Assembly (NCBI GenBank): GCA_037043015.1
Contig: CM073324.1
Location: 25,684,097-25,748,096, forward strand
Reading direction: 5' to 3'
DNA: 64,000 bases
DNA from: Bryum argenteum
Lineage: Eukaryota; Streptophyta; Bryopsida; Bryales; Bryaceae
The notes under the pieces are model-generated. The model made no database searches. It saw nothing but the letters and a program-made list of their open reading frames with translations, and had not been told where the DNA came from. The translations under genes were made by a program, and so were the position numbers. Positions 24,078 to 34,439 of this stretch are shown piece after piece; the stretch's first letter is position 1, and the number at the start of each line of letters is the position of its first letter.

Positions 24078-24305
24078 CTAAAATGCTATTTTTTTTTCAT
24101 CATCACTACGTTTCTCTTTCACGGAATTTGCAATTGTAGCCAGCGATTGTGCTAAACTATTGACAACAGTCAAGATAGCATCTAGCTGCGCTCCGTGTCG
24201 ATTGTTTCTTTCTTGATCAAGAGTGAGACGTCTGCGTTCTAGATCCAACATGCTTTGACGGGCTTGTGACTCCTCCTGATATCTTTTTTCTTCGGTTGTA
24301 AGCAT
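24078..24305 (-). CDS. Small coiled-coil protein inside the nested element
   Basis: A 75-codon frame with a true ATG. Residues 5-40 are strongly charged and Arg/Glu-rich (RYQEESQARQSMLDLERRR), a predicted coiled coil. A second, amphipathic helix (AILTVVNSLAQSLATIANS) follows. It resembles the C-terminal coiled coil found after Myb/SANT or trihelix domains in ORF1-type accessory proteins of plant DNA transposons, but no DNA-binding domain is visible upstream. It is likely a remnant exon of the element's own gene. Function is not established. Confidence 0.4.
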   Translation of the reverse strand: MLTTEEKRYQEESQARQSMLDLERRRLTLDQERNNRHGAQLDAILTVVNSLAQSLATIANSVKEKRSDDEKKIAF

Positions 24306-25132
24306 TGTCTGCCGAAAATCTGATTTATGACCATAATTCCCTTGTACTAGTATTGTTAATATATCAATAATACAAAGTTTACTAATACAAATATAATGAA
24401 TACATATTTTATAATATGTAATAGAATATTTTTATATTAATAATTTAATAATATAATAATATTTAATGGTATAATAATATTTTATAATATAATAATGTAA
24501 TAATATTTATTAATTTTTATTAATAATATGATCAGTGGTGAGGTGAGGTGACCGAATAATAACTGGGGTGAGAGTATTGGTACTCTGGTACCTCAAGCCC
24601 CCTAGTTTATTAAGCACCAATTTCCAGTAATTGCAATACAGTAAAGGGAAAAAAATGGATGATGATCAAATTAACATCCAATTCATGGAAGCCCTCTAAA
24701 AAATGAAACTCAATGGTGGGTCGGGGCACCATTGAGTTTCGTTGAGATTCATAGTGTTAAATCTCAACTATGTTATTATTAGGTGTGGGGGACAAGGTTG
24801 AGAAATTTTCTCCTCTGTGGGACCACAGTTGAGAAATTTTCTCACAGTTGAAATGAGCCTCCCTGTGCGGCCCCCAGTTGAAAAAAATCTCAACTAAAAA
24901 GTGCCCATTTTTCAACTGAATGGCCCTGTGCGGCCCCCCCCCCTCGCCTCGCAACCCAAGGATCGTCCTAGACTCAAAAATTGGAATTTGACTTTGCAAA
25001 TTTTACCACATACACTTTGTAGTATAAGGAGGACCTGATAAAATTCTCAGGCAAAAATATTACTTCTAACCCCTTCATCTAGGGTGCCCGGAATTGCAAA
25101 AACCCATTTCAGGCTTCAAGGAAAGTTAGGGG

Positions 25133-27074
25133 TTAACTGCTGCCATGCCATAATTGAGGAGGTTACCTTGCAGCACAGTTTTACCTTACTGTGGGGTCTA
25201 TCATCAAAATATCAAATAGACCCCAGTCACAGTGAAGTGAAGAGTGCAGCCTTCCACTTTCTTTCGGTTTCTTTTTCTCATCATGAGTTCCTATGCATCA
25301 AAAGCAACAGTAGCTCCAAAACCTAGTCTAGTTTTTTTTTTTAATTGTGGAGGTATATTTTCTGAGTAAAAAGTGACTGAAAAGACAAAGGATTACAGTG
25401 ACTGCTTTCGTCACACCCAATTTGGCTCGCTCCCCCCTGTATGCTCTCTCTATAAATGTCTGCTGAAAGTTTTTTTGGATTGCTTGTTCGCTAAAGCCGA
25501 GCCATGCACAGTCTTCAACACAAGTGCCAAATTTAGTGCCTTCGGGGCCCAACTCTCAATGACTCCTGGAAGGCATACTTCCTTCATGTCCCCACTTTTT
25601 CAGTATATACACTTGTTGACATTCAAAAGTTGACGATGGCTTTTCTGGTGCCTCATCTACAACTTTCACTGTTACGTGTGAGAATCATGTTACAAAAGTT
25701 TACAGTTTTATCACAAAAGCATATGCATTATCTGACATGTTACTGAAAGAGATAACTTCATAAGTCCATGTCGTCTAGGAGTTTAAAGCAAAGGGGCAAG
25801 CCTATAGTTCAGGTCCTGTTGTTTTCTGAAGCATGGAAGTCAGACAGATCTGACGCGGGTTCCATTGACAACAAGGCAAATACAAAGAATAGTAATGGCC
25901 GGTGCCCACATTGAAAGCAGAAATCTGCCATGATCAGTTTCTACTGCAAGATGCTCGCTCGTCGATCTATTCTTCATGTGCAACCAGAGTTGAGAATCAC
26001 GCGATGAAGATGAATCGCTTATTGAATATGGGACGAAGAGCACTCATTTGAACTGATTCGAATTCGCACTCCTTGTTTTCGGACGCTAACATGAGTCTAA
26101 CCAAATCGTGGATGTAAGTAAATTAAGCTACCTCAGTAGTAAATGCTGAGGAGGAATATATCGTTAATGTGAAAATCTTGGGGTTTGTACTGCACTCTAT
26201 GAGTCGATGGCGGCTGGCTGGCTAGCTACAGTCTTCCAATCAGAGTGCCATTTACAGTTACACTTGTTAACACTAGAAAATTAATCAACCTCACACTCGT
26301 CATGGTGAGTCTACTGTTGCCTCCTCTACACCAAAGCTATCGATCTCGTCTAAAAATGGAGGACAAGTGGTCAACGCCTTTCGGGGGAGTCCAACTGTTT
26401 CCAGCCCAAGTGCCGATACCTTCTTAAGGTCTGTCTGAGGTGATGTTGCTGCTTAGAATGTGCTGTGTGTGTGGGACACTATCCTGGGATCTGTACTGCA
26501 CTGCTTTGGGGGGTGGTCAGGACGAGAGTTTCTCATCCCAGTCCTGACCATTTTCAGGTTGCACTGTCACGGCGATCGTCGTCGCCGCCGCGCTTGCGAC
26601 CTGAAGGAATCAGTATCTAAGAGATCTAGTCTATATGAGTCTATGATAATAATAATAAAGGTGATCCATCTATTGCCAGTCTCCGCATTGGGTTAGCCAG
26701 TCGATGGTCTTGCTTTCATCACCATTCTCCAGCTGCTCTCCCGTGGTTGCGTATACGGAACGGCGCGTCGTGAACACAATATCTGATAATACAGAACCAA
26801 AGGTCTCGATCAGAAGTGCGAGACACGCCAATACCTCCCTACTAAGCTTTCGATCCGCTTCAAACTTGCAGTAACTTTAACTTCTAGATTGCAACACCAA
26901 GCACACACACACTTACAACATTCGCCAGAGCTTAGAATAAGAAGAGAATTCGGTGATGCCGTTTAACCGCAAGTCCGGTTGCGGCGAGTCTCCCGCCATG
27001 TCGATCTCCTCCGAGTCCCTAGTAACGCGCAACGAGACTGTCCAGGCATCAAGCAAGCAACACCACCACCATGA
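25133..27074. other. Mixed region without a firm gene; one weak C-terminal frame
   Basis: Contains a 67-codon minus-strand frame (25840-26043) without an ATG. It ends in a hydrophobic stretch, SMWAPAITILCICLVV, followed by a short tail, so it could be the last exon of a membrane or GPI-anchored protein. Another short minus frame at about 26520-26600 looks coding-like. I could not connect these into a gene or to the oxygenase exons to the right. Confidence 0.25.
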
Positions 27075-28002
27075 GACTTGCTACCGATCCTGCATATATC
27101 GGTGGAACCTCTTCCCACACCTGGAGTACTGCATCTTTATCCCTACATGTCTGTTCAAGGGCATCACCAATCAAAGATAAGACAGGTGCTACCATTCGAT
27201 ATGCCAAAGGAGAGAGAAAAAATTAAGTAGCATGAGCTCGAAATCTCCACTGAGAACTCAAAGCACACATCAGTGAAAAGGAGATGTATAAGATGTGCGG
27301 TATCCAACATTCTCCCACACAAAAATGCTGCATAGGGTTGTGCTGATTCTGGATCTGAAGGCCAGGCACATCATCCGTGGCAAGAAGAGTAACTAAGCCA
27401 TGATCAGAATGAGCTCCGGTTTCCTAAATTCCAAAATCGATATTTGATTTGTTCGCAGAATACACCCAGGTTTCTCTGTGAGGAGTTTTATTCCTGTCTA
27501 AGAACCTCTCACAAGTAAACGAAGATGAATACAGAACAAAGGATGTCGTAATATGTAACAAGACTCACCAGCGTAATGGATGAGACGTAGAGTGGCCATG
27601 GGAGCATTGAGATTTGGGCCCCCAAGGCACTAAATCAATCAATCACTCAATCACCAACCTTTCGTCACCAAAGAATGAATAAGAGCAAACAAGACGATAG
27701 TGGTCATTTGATCACAGTTTCTGCACATTCACTGTGTGACCGAACCGAAGAAATATAATTGCCCGCTTCCGTTATGGAATCATAGCCAAGCTCTCTTACT
27801 GATTACCTTTCGATTGAGAATCCGGGTCTAGAACCTCCTCCTCAAAAGGTGTGTCACGGCGGTGATTCTTATCACGGATGACCTTCATTTTCTCCTCCAA
27901 GGGTAAAGAGAAAAACTTCTTGCTCTGCGCAAAGACTTCATCTAACAACTCCGAAGAGATTCCATGATCCACGAGATAAAAAAACCCCGACGTCACACAC
28001 GC
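27075..28002 (-). CDS. 2-oxoglutarate/Fe(II)-dependent oxygenase, incomplete
   Basis: Minus-strand exons of a DIOX_N/2OG-FeII_Oxy protein. Exon 28002-27807 gives ACVTSGFFYLVDHGI and, after the EEKMKV stretch, TPFEEEVLDP. Exon 27629-27569 gives MATLRLIHYA. Exon from 27423 to about 27340 gives TGAHSDHGLVTLLATDDVPG, containing the HxD iron-binding pair. A further exon near 27150-27075 gives CRDKDAVLQVWEEVPPI. These match, in order, the plant soluble 2-ODD family (flavonoid, hormone and ACC-oxidase-like enzymes). A small exon between the second and third is implied by phase but was not found. The second iron histidine and the RxS 2-oxoglutarate site, expected downstream, were not found, nor was exon 1. 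The usual HRGYTPF is HRRDTPF here. Substrate cannot be told. It may be a decaying gene. Confidence 0.65.
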
Positions 28003-29929
28003 CTACACAAACGCCCACAAATTTCTAAGTCTACTCGCACGCCATACAACCTTTCAAGAAATTGAAACAACTAAAAAGGCAACCGATGTATCAATTGCAG
28101 CGATTGTCAAATTCATGCAGCGATCGTGGATTCTCTACATTAACTGAAACAGATAAATGAATTGCACTGAGCAATTTCGCAAGAACCGGAGCAGCATGGG
28201 AAGAGGTTCCTGATGACTATTGGATCAGAAACTGGCAACGATTACCGTATCAAGAGGAGGGAGTGGATGCGGGCACCATAACATCGCCGCCACTCCACCT
28301 ACTGGCAGAGCGCAGAGCGTGGTCGGGTGGATCTTCGTCTTCCCATGGCAGAGACAACTCCATAGACACACTGTTGGCTGTACAGAGCTGGTGATCGTAT
28401 ATAGCAGCAGCTACTGGGGGAGGGGCATGCAATGCGGGGGTGCGGGGGGGGGGGGGGGGCACTAGCACGGAGGGAGGAAATGGAACAGCAGCAAGTGCGA
28501 GGACGTGCAGGACTGAAACAGAAGTTACAGAACATAACAGGAAAAGGCAGAAGGGGCGGGCCTCGCCGGATATGAAGCCACTCCCGAGGCTGTATATGGG
28601 CGCTACTGCGTGCGCCTATGACTGCGGCCTAGGGGGTCTTGTGGCCGCGGTAACGAATCCTGTCGAAATTGGCGGAGGCCCGGTGGCCGTGGACTCTAAA
28701 TTGGGGCATGGTGTGGGCGTTGCCGCACGGGCAGGTTGACAAGAAATAGTGGGAGTGTACAGTAGTTACTAGTTACTACTGTAGTAAGTGGTAGGGTATC
28801 GTATCGCCCTGAAGATACTGCTCTACTGGGATACTATCACGCGCTGCCCGCGTTTATTGTTCACCCCTCGCCCTGTTTTTCTGCCCGTTTTCTCGTTTCT
28901 CTCTTGATTCGACATTTTTGTAACTCACTGTTATGGGTCCCCTCCAAGCTCTTGAGGATGAACCTCTGTTTGTGTATCAACCCCTGAAGTTTTAAGAGGC
29001 CCGTTTTGGGACGTTTTGACATTGGTCAGCCTTGGATTTATTAAATTTAGCTCACATGAATTTGGAACTTTTTGTAGGATGTAGAGTTTTTCCACAACTT
29101 TCCAACAAGTCATTTCATGCTTAAATATTCCTCCTACTTTAGTAGATATTCGCAATCAAAATTTGAACTGCCCAAATTGCGGTTCATGCTCATTTTATTC
29201 TCAAAATCTGACCGAAATTTATTAAATGGAAGAGACTTCCAAAATTCACCAAAAGTTACGATTTTACTTCTTTTTTTATTTTTATTTTTATTTTTATTAA
29301 ACTTGAAAAGTAGGTTGTAAGGCATGATCTTCCCGTTCAGATTTTCAATCCAATAACTCTTTAGATGCCTGTATTATTCTCAAAATATGGCCTTTTGTAT
29401 TTGCATTTCACCATTCCTCTATGAGATTAATCAATAATTTCTTTAGGTTTTACAAGTCGTATGAGTGTAAAAGTTGCATAGATATATTCCTCATTCACCT
29501 AGGAACAAGAATTAGAAGAGCCTAAGAACAAATTTACAAACGAATTTGGTTTTTTTGGCCCTCAAAACTTCGCTCACTTTCTTAACAAAAAGGGAATTTT
29601 ATTTCTTTTTTGACTTCGAACATTATGGTTTCACAAATGATAGGAATTGAAATCTAAGAGTTGTATACAAATACAGGTAGAGGATAGGTATTAGATCTTA
29701 TGGTTACATATTTGAAAATACTTCATAATATGAAATTTCTCACCTTGCATGCAAAAGGGGCAGATTTGAGGGTAAAGCATGCATATAGTGTCTTGAAAGT
29801 TTAGGGCTAAAAGAAAATTTTAGAAAATCCTTTATTTGTGTACTAAATAAATCAATGAAAACCCTTTGAGATGGTGTGTTTGTTATTTTTCAGAAAGTTC
29901 CTCCACTTAACTCTCAAGATTCTCCCGAG
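28003..29929. other. Upstream region of the oxygenase and repeat-like DNA
   Basis: 28220-28740 is GC-rich, with a G run at about 28446-28460, and may hold the promoter and first exon of the minus-strand oxygenase. I did not find a convincing N-terminal exon. 28900-29900 is AT-rich without coding signal. Confidence 0.35.
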
Positions 29930-30597
29930 TATGGAACTTTGAATCTTCAAAATTTTGATTACCTACATGCACTTCCAATGACATGTAGAAGAATTTTTAC
30001 TTCTTTTAGAGTTTCAACCATAAGATCTTGTACCTAGGCCTAATTTTAGATACCATTGCAAGAATTGACCGTTGGATGTTTATCAACTGCAAGATCGTAA
30101 CATCCAGAGTTTGTGTGAAACCTTTTTAGGCATTGGTTGGGAGGCATTGTCTACATCATGCAAGAGGGAGTTGAGGACTGTTACCCCCTACATTTTGGTC
30201 ATATTTATTTTTATCTAGACAATCAAGTTGGGTAAGTTAAAATGCTCGAGACTCATAACTCTTTTTTGACCTTTATGCAAATTGTATTTTTAGAAGAAAG
30301 ATTGAAATCAACAATATAGCAAATTATGCATCACGTTAAATATATATAATTTCATGAAAAAGTGAATGGTTTTGAGGTGCCTTTACGATTTTGTGATTTC
30401 TGAAAAAAAATATAATTCAAAAATTTCAAAGACCTCAATTTGACAATTTGAAAAAATGCAATTGACTTCACAAAACTTACCACTCTTACATAAAATTATA
30501 GCCCATAATACTAAATTTACTAAATTTTAGGCTGCCTAACATTGCAAAAACTCATTTTAGGTTGTAAGAATTGCTGGAAGTTTAAAAAATAGGATTA
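29930..30597. mobile_element. Decayed member of the TTAA/CCCCTAA family
   Basis: 30008-30110 carries the CAACCATAAGATCTTGTACC and GACCGTTGGATGTTTATC blocks. 30460-30597 aligns loosely with the right arm at 24950-25132, ending in a mutated terminus AATAGGAT next to TAA. The left end is not identified. Confidence 0.4.
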
Positions 30598-30655
30598 ACA
30601 TGGCATATGCTTAGAATTGTCATGTTGAAGAGAATTGTGACCGACTAACCTTATT

Positions 30656-30683
30656 AACACTCAATTAAGCAATTGTGCACTTG
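30656..30683 (+). repeat. Left 28-bp inverted repeat
   Basis: Perfect reverse complement of 44967-44994. Followed inward by two more GTGCACTT motifs. Confidence 0.9.
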
Positions 30684-30915
30684 TATGTATAAAAGTGCAC
30701 TTCTGTAAGTAGTCTTCAATGTGCACTTTAAAACCCAAATATATGGTTTGGAGAATGGGTTCTTTGGTAAAAAATTCCACTAGTTAAAATTTAAAAACCA
30801 TATAGTTTTTGTACAATGATACATGTAAGATAATAAATAGTTTTACCCAATGTCCTCAAGAATCATTTGTAATATTTGTCACTTAATAATATGGTGAAGC
30901 CCTACTTGCAACAAG

Positions 30916-31090
30916 AGACATAATACACGGAAAATAATAAACATGATACATTTGTAAGCATACATAGTACCCGGAAAATAATAAACATGATACATTTGTA
31001 AGCATACATAGTACCCGGAAAATAATAAACATGATACATTTGTAAGCATACATAGTACCCGGACAATAATAAACATGATACATTTGTAAG
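30916..31090. repeat. 44-bp tandem repeat, four copies
   Basis: The unit contains GTACCCGGAAAATAATAAAC and GATACATTTGTAAG. Because 44 is not a multiple of 3, the chance frame across it cycles through frames; it is not a gene. Confidence 0.9.
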
Positions 31091-31368
31091 TTATATTTGT
31101 AGATATAAATATTGGTATTTTCCCAATCCTTTTAATCATTTCTCACTCTACGTCTACCACTATACCTTCACCGGATAAATTTAACTCGTTCATACATGAA
31201 CACTTCATATCAATTACCATACAAACCACGGTCAATGTACTATGATAATAACCTACTCCTTGGTATTTAAGGCTGCCTATAAGCGTTCGTCGTCAATAGC
31301 TTCCGTTTGCATGGCTATATATTCCAGAATGTGTGCCTTTGTGGATTGAGGAATACGAACTCTCTTCT

Positions 31369-34300
31369 CTACCTGCACTCCGTGTACAATGCGCTTCTCC
31401 GACGGTTGAACGACATTCTCCGATACGGGTTGTTCGTCAAACCATGAAAAGATACACGCCTCCTTCGGTACCCAATCGCCCTCTCACCGGATGGCTCCCA
31501 CAACGACTCCATGCAATTTACATAGCGTTGTCTGTTGGACCCCGTTTCTTCAACGACCCCTTCTCTCATAATGGGGCAATACCAACATACTTTAATCTTT
31601 AACCTCCATGAGTTTTTCCCCTCTTCAATCACCTTTCCTAGGTAAAAGGGTATGCCTGCTTCTACCTCATCTTGAACAACACTCAGTGCAACAAATTGAT
31701 CAGTATTAATGTCCGTTTCGGGATTAAATGTTGGAAACGGATCGTTGCTATCTCCTTCTTGGTCTCGTACTGAGATTTCTTCGTAGACGCAATGTCGACT
31801 AGTTCGTCGTGCAGTATGCACTCCTTGATTTGATGGTCTCTCCCTTCGTGGTCCAAAGTATCCACGAGCCTCTGCACTCGGGAGCATGCCCACAATCTGA
31901 TCAACAACGGTTATCTCGCGAGTTTCAGCAATAGTATTCTCTCTCGGTATCGAAGAGAAGCACCCTGAAGGTTGGGCGTTGGACTCATAGGATGGCCAAA
32001 ACGGTGATGACTCGTGATCGGCGTTGCGGTCCTTTCTCAAAACTCGTTAAATATTGTTTCAACCTCTCGCCTCATGTTTTGCATCACGGTTGACTTCCAC
32101 GTGTTGCAATCTTTGAATACACCTATCCTTGTACGCAATAAAATCGTCTAACGCCTTGAGCTCCCGCTCATCCGCTGCATATACAGTCGCAAAATCCGGT
32201 CGTTCGACCCTATTTGGGATGGATCTCAAAGTTTGATCCCCTCTCTCCGGTCCCCAAGCATCCTTGCAATAGTGCTTATGTTGGACCCTGACCTTACAAG
32301 CACCCTCGCGATTGCTAGAATAGAATCTCATGTGGTGTGGAAATGTAATGCCAATCAATCAATCCGATCCCGTCAATAGGTGCGGAGTTACGAACTTCTT
32401 CCAATCCCATACATTCTCTAATAGTCGTACGCTTACAAATGCCTCGGTGGGGGACGTTCCTCGTTCAATGAGAGTAAACATTTCCTTTAAAGAGTTCACG
32501 CGTCGACCTCTTCAAGTGTTTGAGATACAACTAAACCGTTGATCGATATCTTCGTGCGTATGACCCACGATGAGGAAGGATAGTTCCACTTCCCGAAAAA
32601 TCCCAATCAACCAAAGTTGCACACATTGCGAACATATAAATATTTTTGTTCTCGCGTGTGCGCTTGTCCGCTTGAATGCGTAATGTTGGTGGCAAGAATC
32701 CCTTCCTCCGTAATAATCGTCCCCTATCACATGTAATAATGTGCTCACGACTTGGTTGCTATCATGCTTGTGGTGAGCTCGAACCACACATCACAAGACA
32801 ATCCAATCCCATGCACCAACGCCCCGCATAGATGGGTCTTCACGAACCGGTTCTCGATATTCTTCACGGTCTGACGTATTCGGGGTACCATGGTTGTATT
32901 CTGATCCATGCCATCTACTATGATACACATGTACATTTCACGGTTGATATAACAAGACCTCTTGAATATCCAATAATGTCTACGTTCCTCCATTTGATTG
33001 AGCAAATGTAACATGAACACCTCTTTAATCCTTATCTTGGCATCCGCATTGGTTGTCCCTTCCATGGCACATTTGTACTCCCAACAATGATAACATTTTG
33101 AGAACCTAGAGAATGGGGGTACTTGAACATGAGGATACCTTAGGCGCCACATCCTCCGAAATGAGCTCATGGATATGGTTTCGCCATTGCAAATTCTCTT
33201 CACCTCCTCGTTCACGTAATTGAATACATCAGATTTTACTGTGTTCATAGGGAGAAGAATAAGCGGCACGACTTCGTTGTCACTCTTGCGTCGAATGGAT
33301 CGGTGGGGTTGAGGACAACCGGCTTCATCCACGAAGCACTTAAAGCATGCCTCGGCAAAGAGACATTCTAGTACTCTCTCTAATCGGATCGAAAAGGGTA
33401 TTTCCGTGAGCAAACCACCCTACCATATATCAAACAATCTTTTTTCAAGTCCTTGAAACGCCGTTGTGAATATCCGACCGCTACAGCGTAGCATGCATTG
33501 CAAACCTCTTTGCCGTCCAACTTTGTCACAAACTTATCTCTACGATTTCCATCGGTTTGTGTATAGAATGAAACCAACATCTGCCTCACCCATGTACTCC
33601 GGATTGAATACTTAGACCCCATGCATTATACCGCACATCCAAGATGTACCTTGCCGGAATATCTCAAAACAATTTCTCTTGCATCCACCTTTTGCTATTG
33701 CATCTTGCACGCTTATCAATGTAACTTTTGCTTTTGCACCATCGGCCGGTCTTCTTTCCCTTGCGACTCGCCTTGTCCGATTCTGCATAGAATAACGTCG
33801 GCGCGTTTGTCTTACAAATGCCAGCCCATCTACATGTGGTAGATCTCGGATGTTGTTAGAAGGAGGCTGGGAAAATGGTGAATTTTCATGTACGGGATTT
33901 GAAGCTTGACTACTTCTTCGTGATGTCTCATTGGAGCTTGGTGTGTGAAACTCCTCATGGAAATCAAATATCGGAGTCATCATCGGTACATGCGGCATTT
34001 GAGATCCCTCTTCACCTCGTGCGTGTAGAATATTGGAATCCAAAGCCACTACACGTACCAAAGAGCGGTCCCAACGAATCGTTAGTCCCCTAGACAATCC
34101 TAATCGTTCTCCAACTACATCTCCTGTCCAGTGTAATTCATCATCTACTTGAGTGACACGTACTGCCACCTCAGAGGGAAACAATCTCATTCCGTTCAAT
34201 TCCATGCCACTTTTGAATGCATTGTCCATTAGCGCCATGCCCACCACCGCTCCCGTACTAGAAAGCAATTCGACCCTACTATTTTGTTGAGATATACATA

Positions 34301-34439
34301 TCTCATCTAATCCATCATGTAGTTGTCTCGCTCGAGCCGCCCGCAGTAATCGTGAACCTATTGAACTATTGAACAAGATATCACCTCCTGGGATGTCTCC
34401 GATTGGGACATGAGTTTCTATTGTATTGTTTTCCATCAT
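31369..34439 (-). pseudogene. DUF7869-like transposon protein, broken by several frameshifts
   Basis: Consecutive minus-strand blocks in changing frames (34439-33612, 33622-33380, 33413-32745, 32787-32512, about 32500-32360, 32358-32059, 32040-31369) together describe one protein of about 1,000 residues. In order: a leader with LGLSRGLTIRWDRSLVRV; a Cys cluster (GGCKRNCF, then DGKEVCNACYAVA); a middle part with YPHVQVPPFSRFSKC; MCIIVDGMDQN; and then, across two frameshifts, a segment with QAD and RENKNIYMFAMCATLV before IFREVELSFLIVGHTHEDID. Next come DWKKFVTPHL and a C-terminal part with GMLPSAEARGYFGPRRERPS and FYLGKV plus KVCWYCPI. From memory this order matches DUF7869 proteins. The DG.DQ, QAD..ENKN and VGHTHEDID motifs suggest a transposase-type RNase H fold. 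At least five frame changes show it is dead here. Confidence 0.6.

Larger units (their letters stand above)
23117..24943. mobile_element. 1.8-kb element with oligo-G termini nested in the foldback element
   Basis: The left end is a 13-base G run, then CGCACTGGGAGTCCAGTTGA. The right end is the complement of a 10-base G run, then CCGCACAGGGCCATTCAGTTGA. Many subterminal GTTGAAA/TTCAACT motifs occur within about 200 bp of each end, as if bound by a transposase. The opposite arm of the host foldback preserves the uninterrupted sequence (GCGAGGCGAGATGGGGC), so the insertion point can be read directly and the target duplication is 2-4 bp (within CTCG). It carries one small coiled-coil frame. Confidence 0.6.
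22436..25132. mobile_element. TTAA-flanked foldback element split by a nested insertion
   Basis: TTAA (22432-22435) precedes CCCCTAACTTTCCTTGAAG, and the mirror end ...AAAGTTAGGGG is followed by TTAA (25133-25136). Left arm 22436-22769 is near-identical, inverted, to 22973-23116 plus 24944-25132. The spacer 22770-22972 holds a repeat block (CAACCGTAAGATCTTG ... GACCGTTGGATGTTTACC) seen in other copies of the family. The pre-insertion element was about 870 bp, nearly all hairpin. TTAA targets with a CCC terminus fit piggyBac-like elements; Kolobok elements also use TTAA. No transposase is encoded. Confidence 0.7.

Noticed and set aside
30916-31090. CRISPR-like regular repeats
   Set aside because: Repeats are contiguous without unique spacers, in a plant genome; the same holds for 49941-50060.
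30879-31139. Two overlapping frames with Met-Tyr-Ala/Cys repeats
   Set aside because: They arise from the 44-bp tandem repeat, whose length makes the frames cycle; there is no sign of selection on protein.
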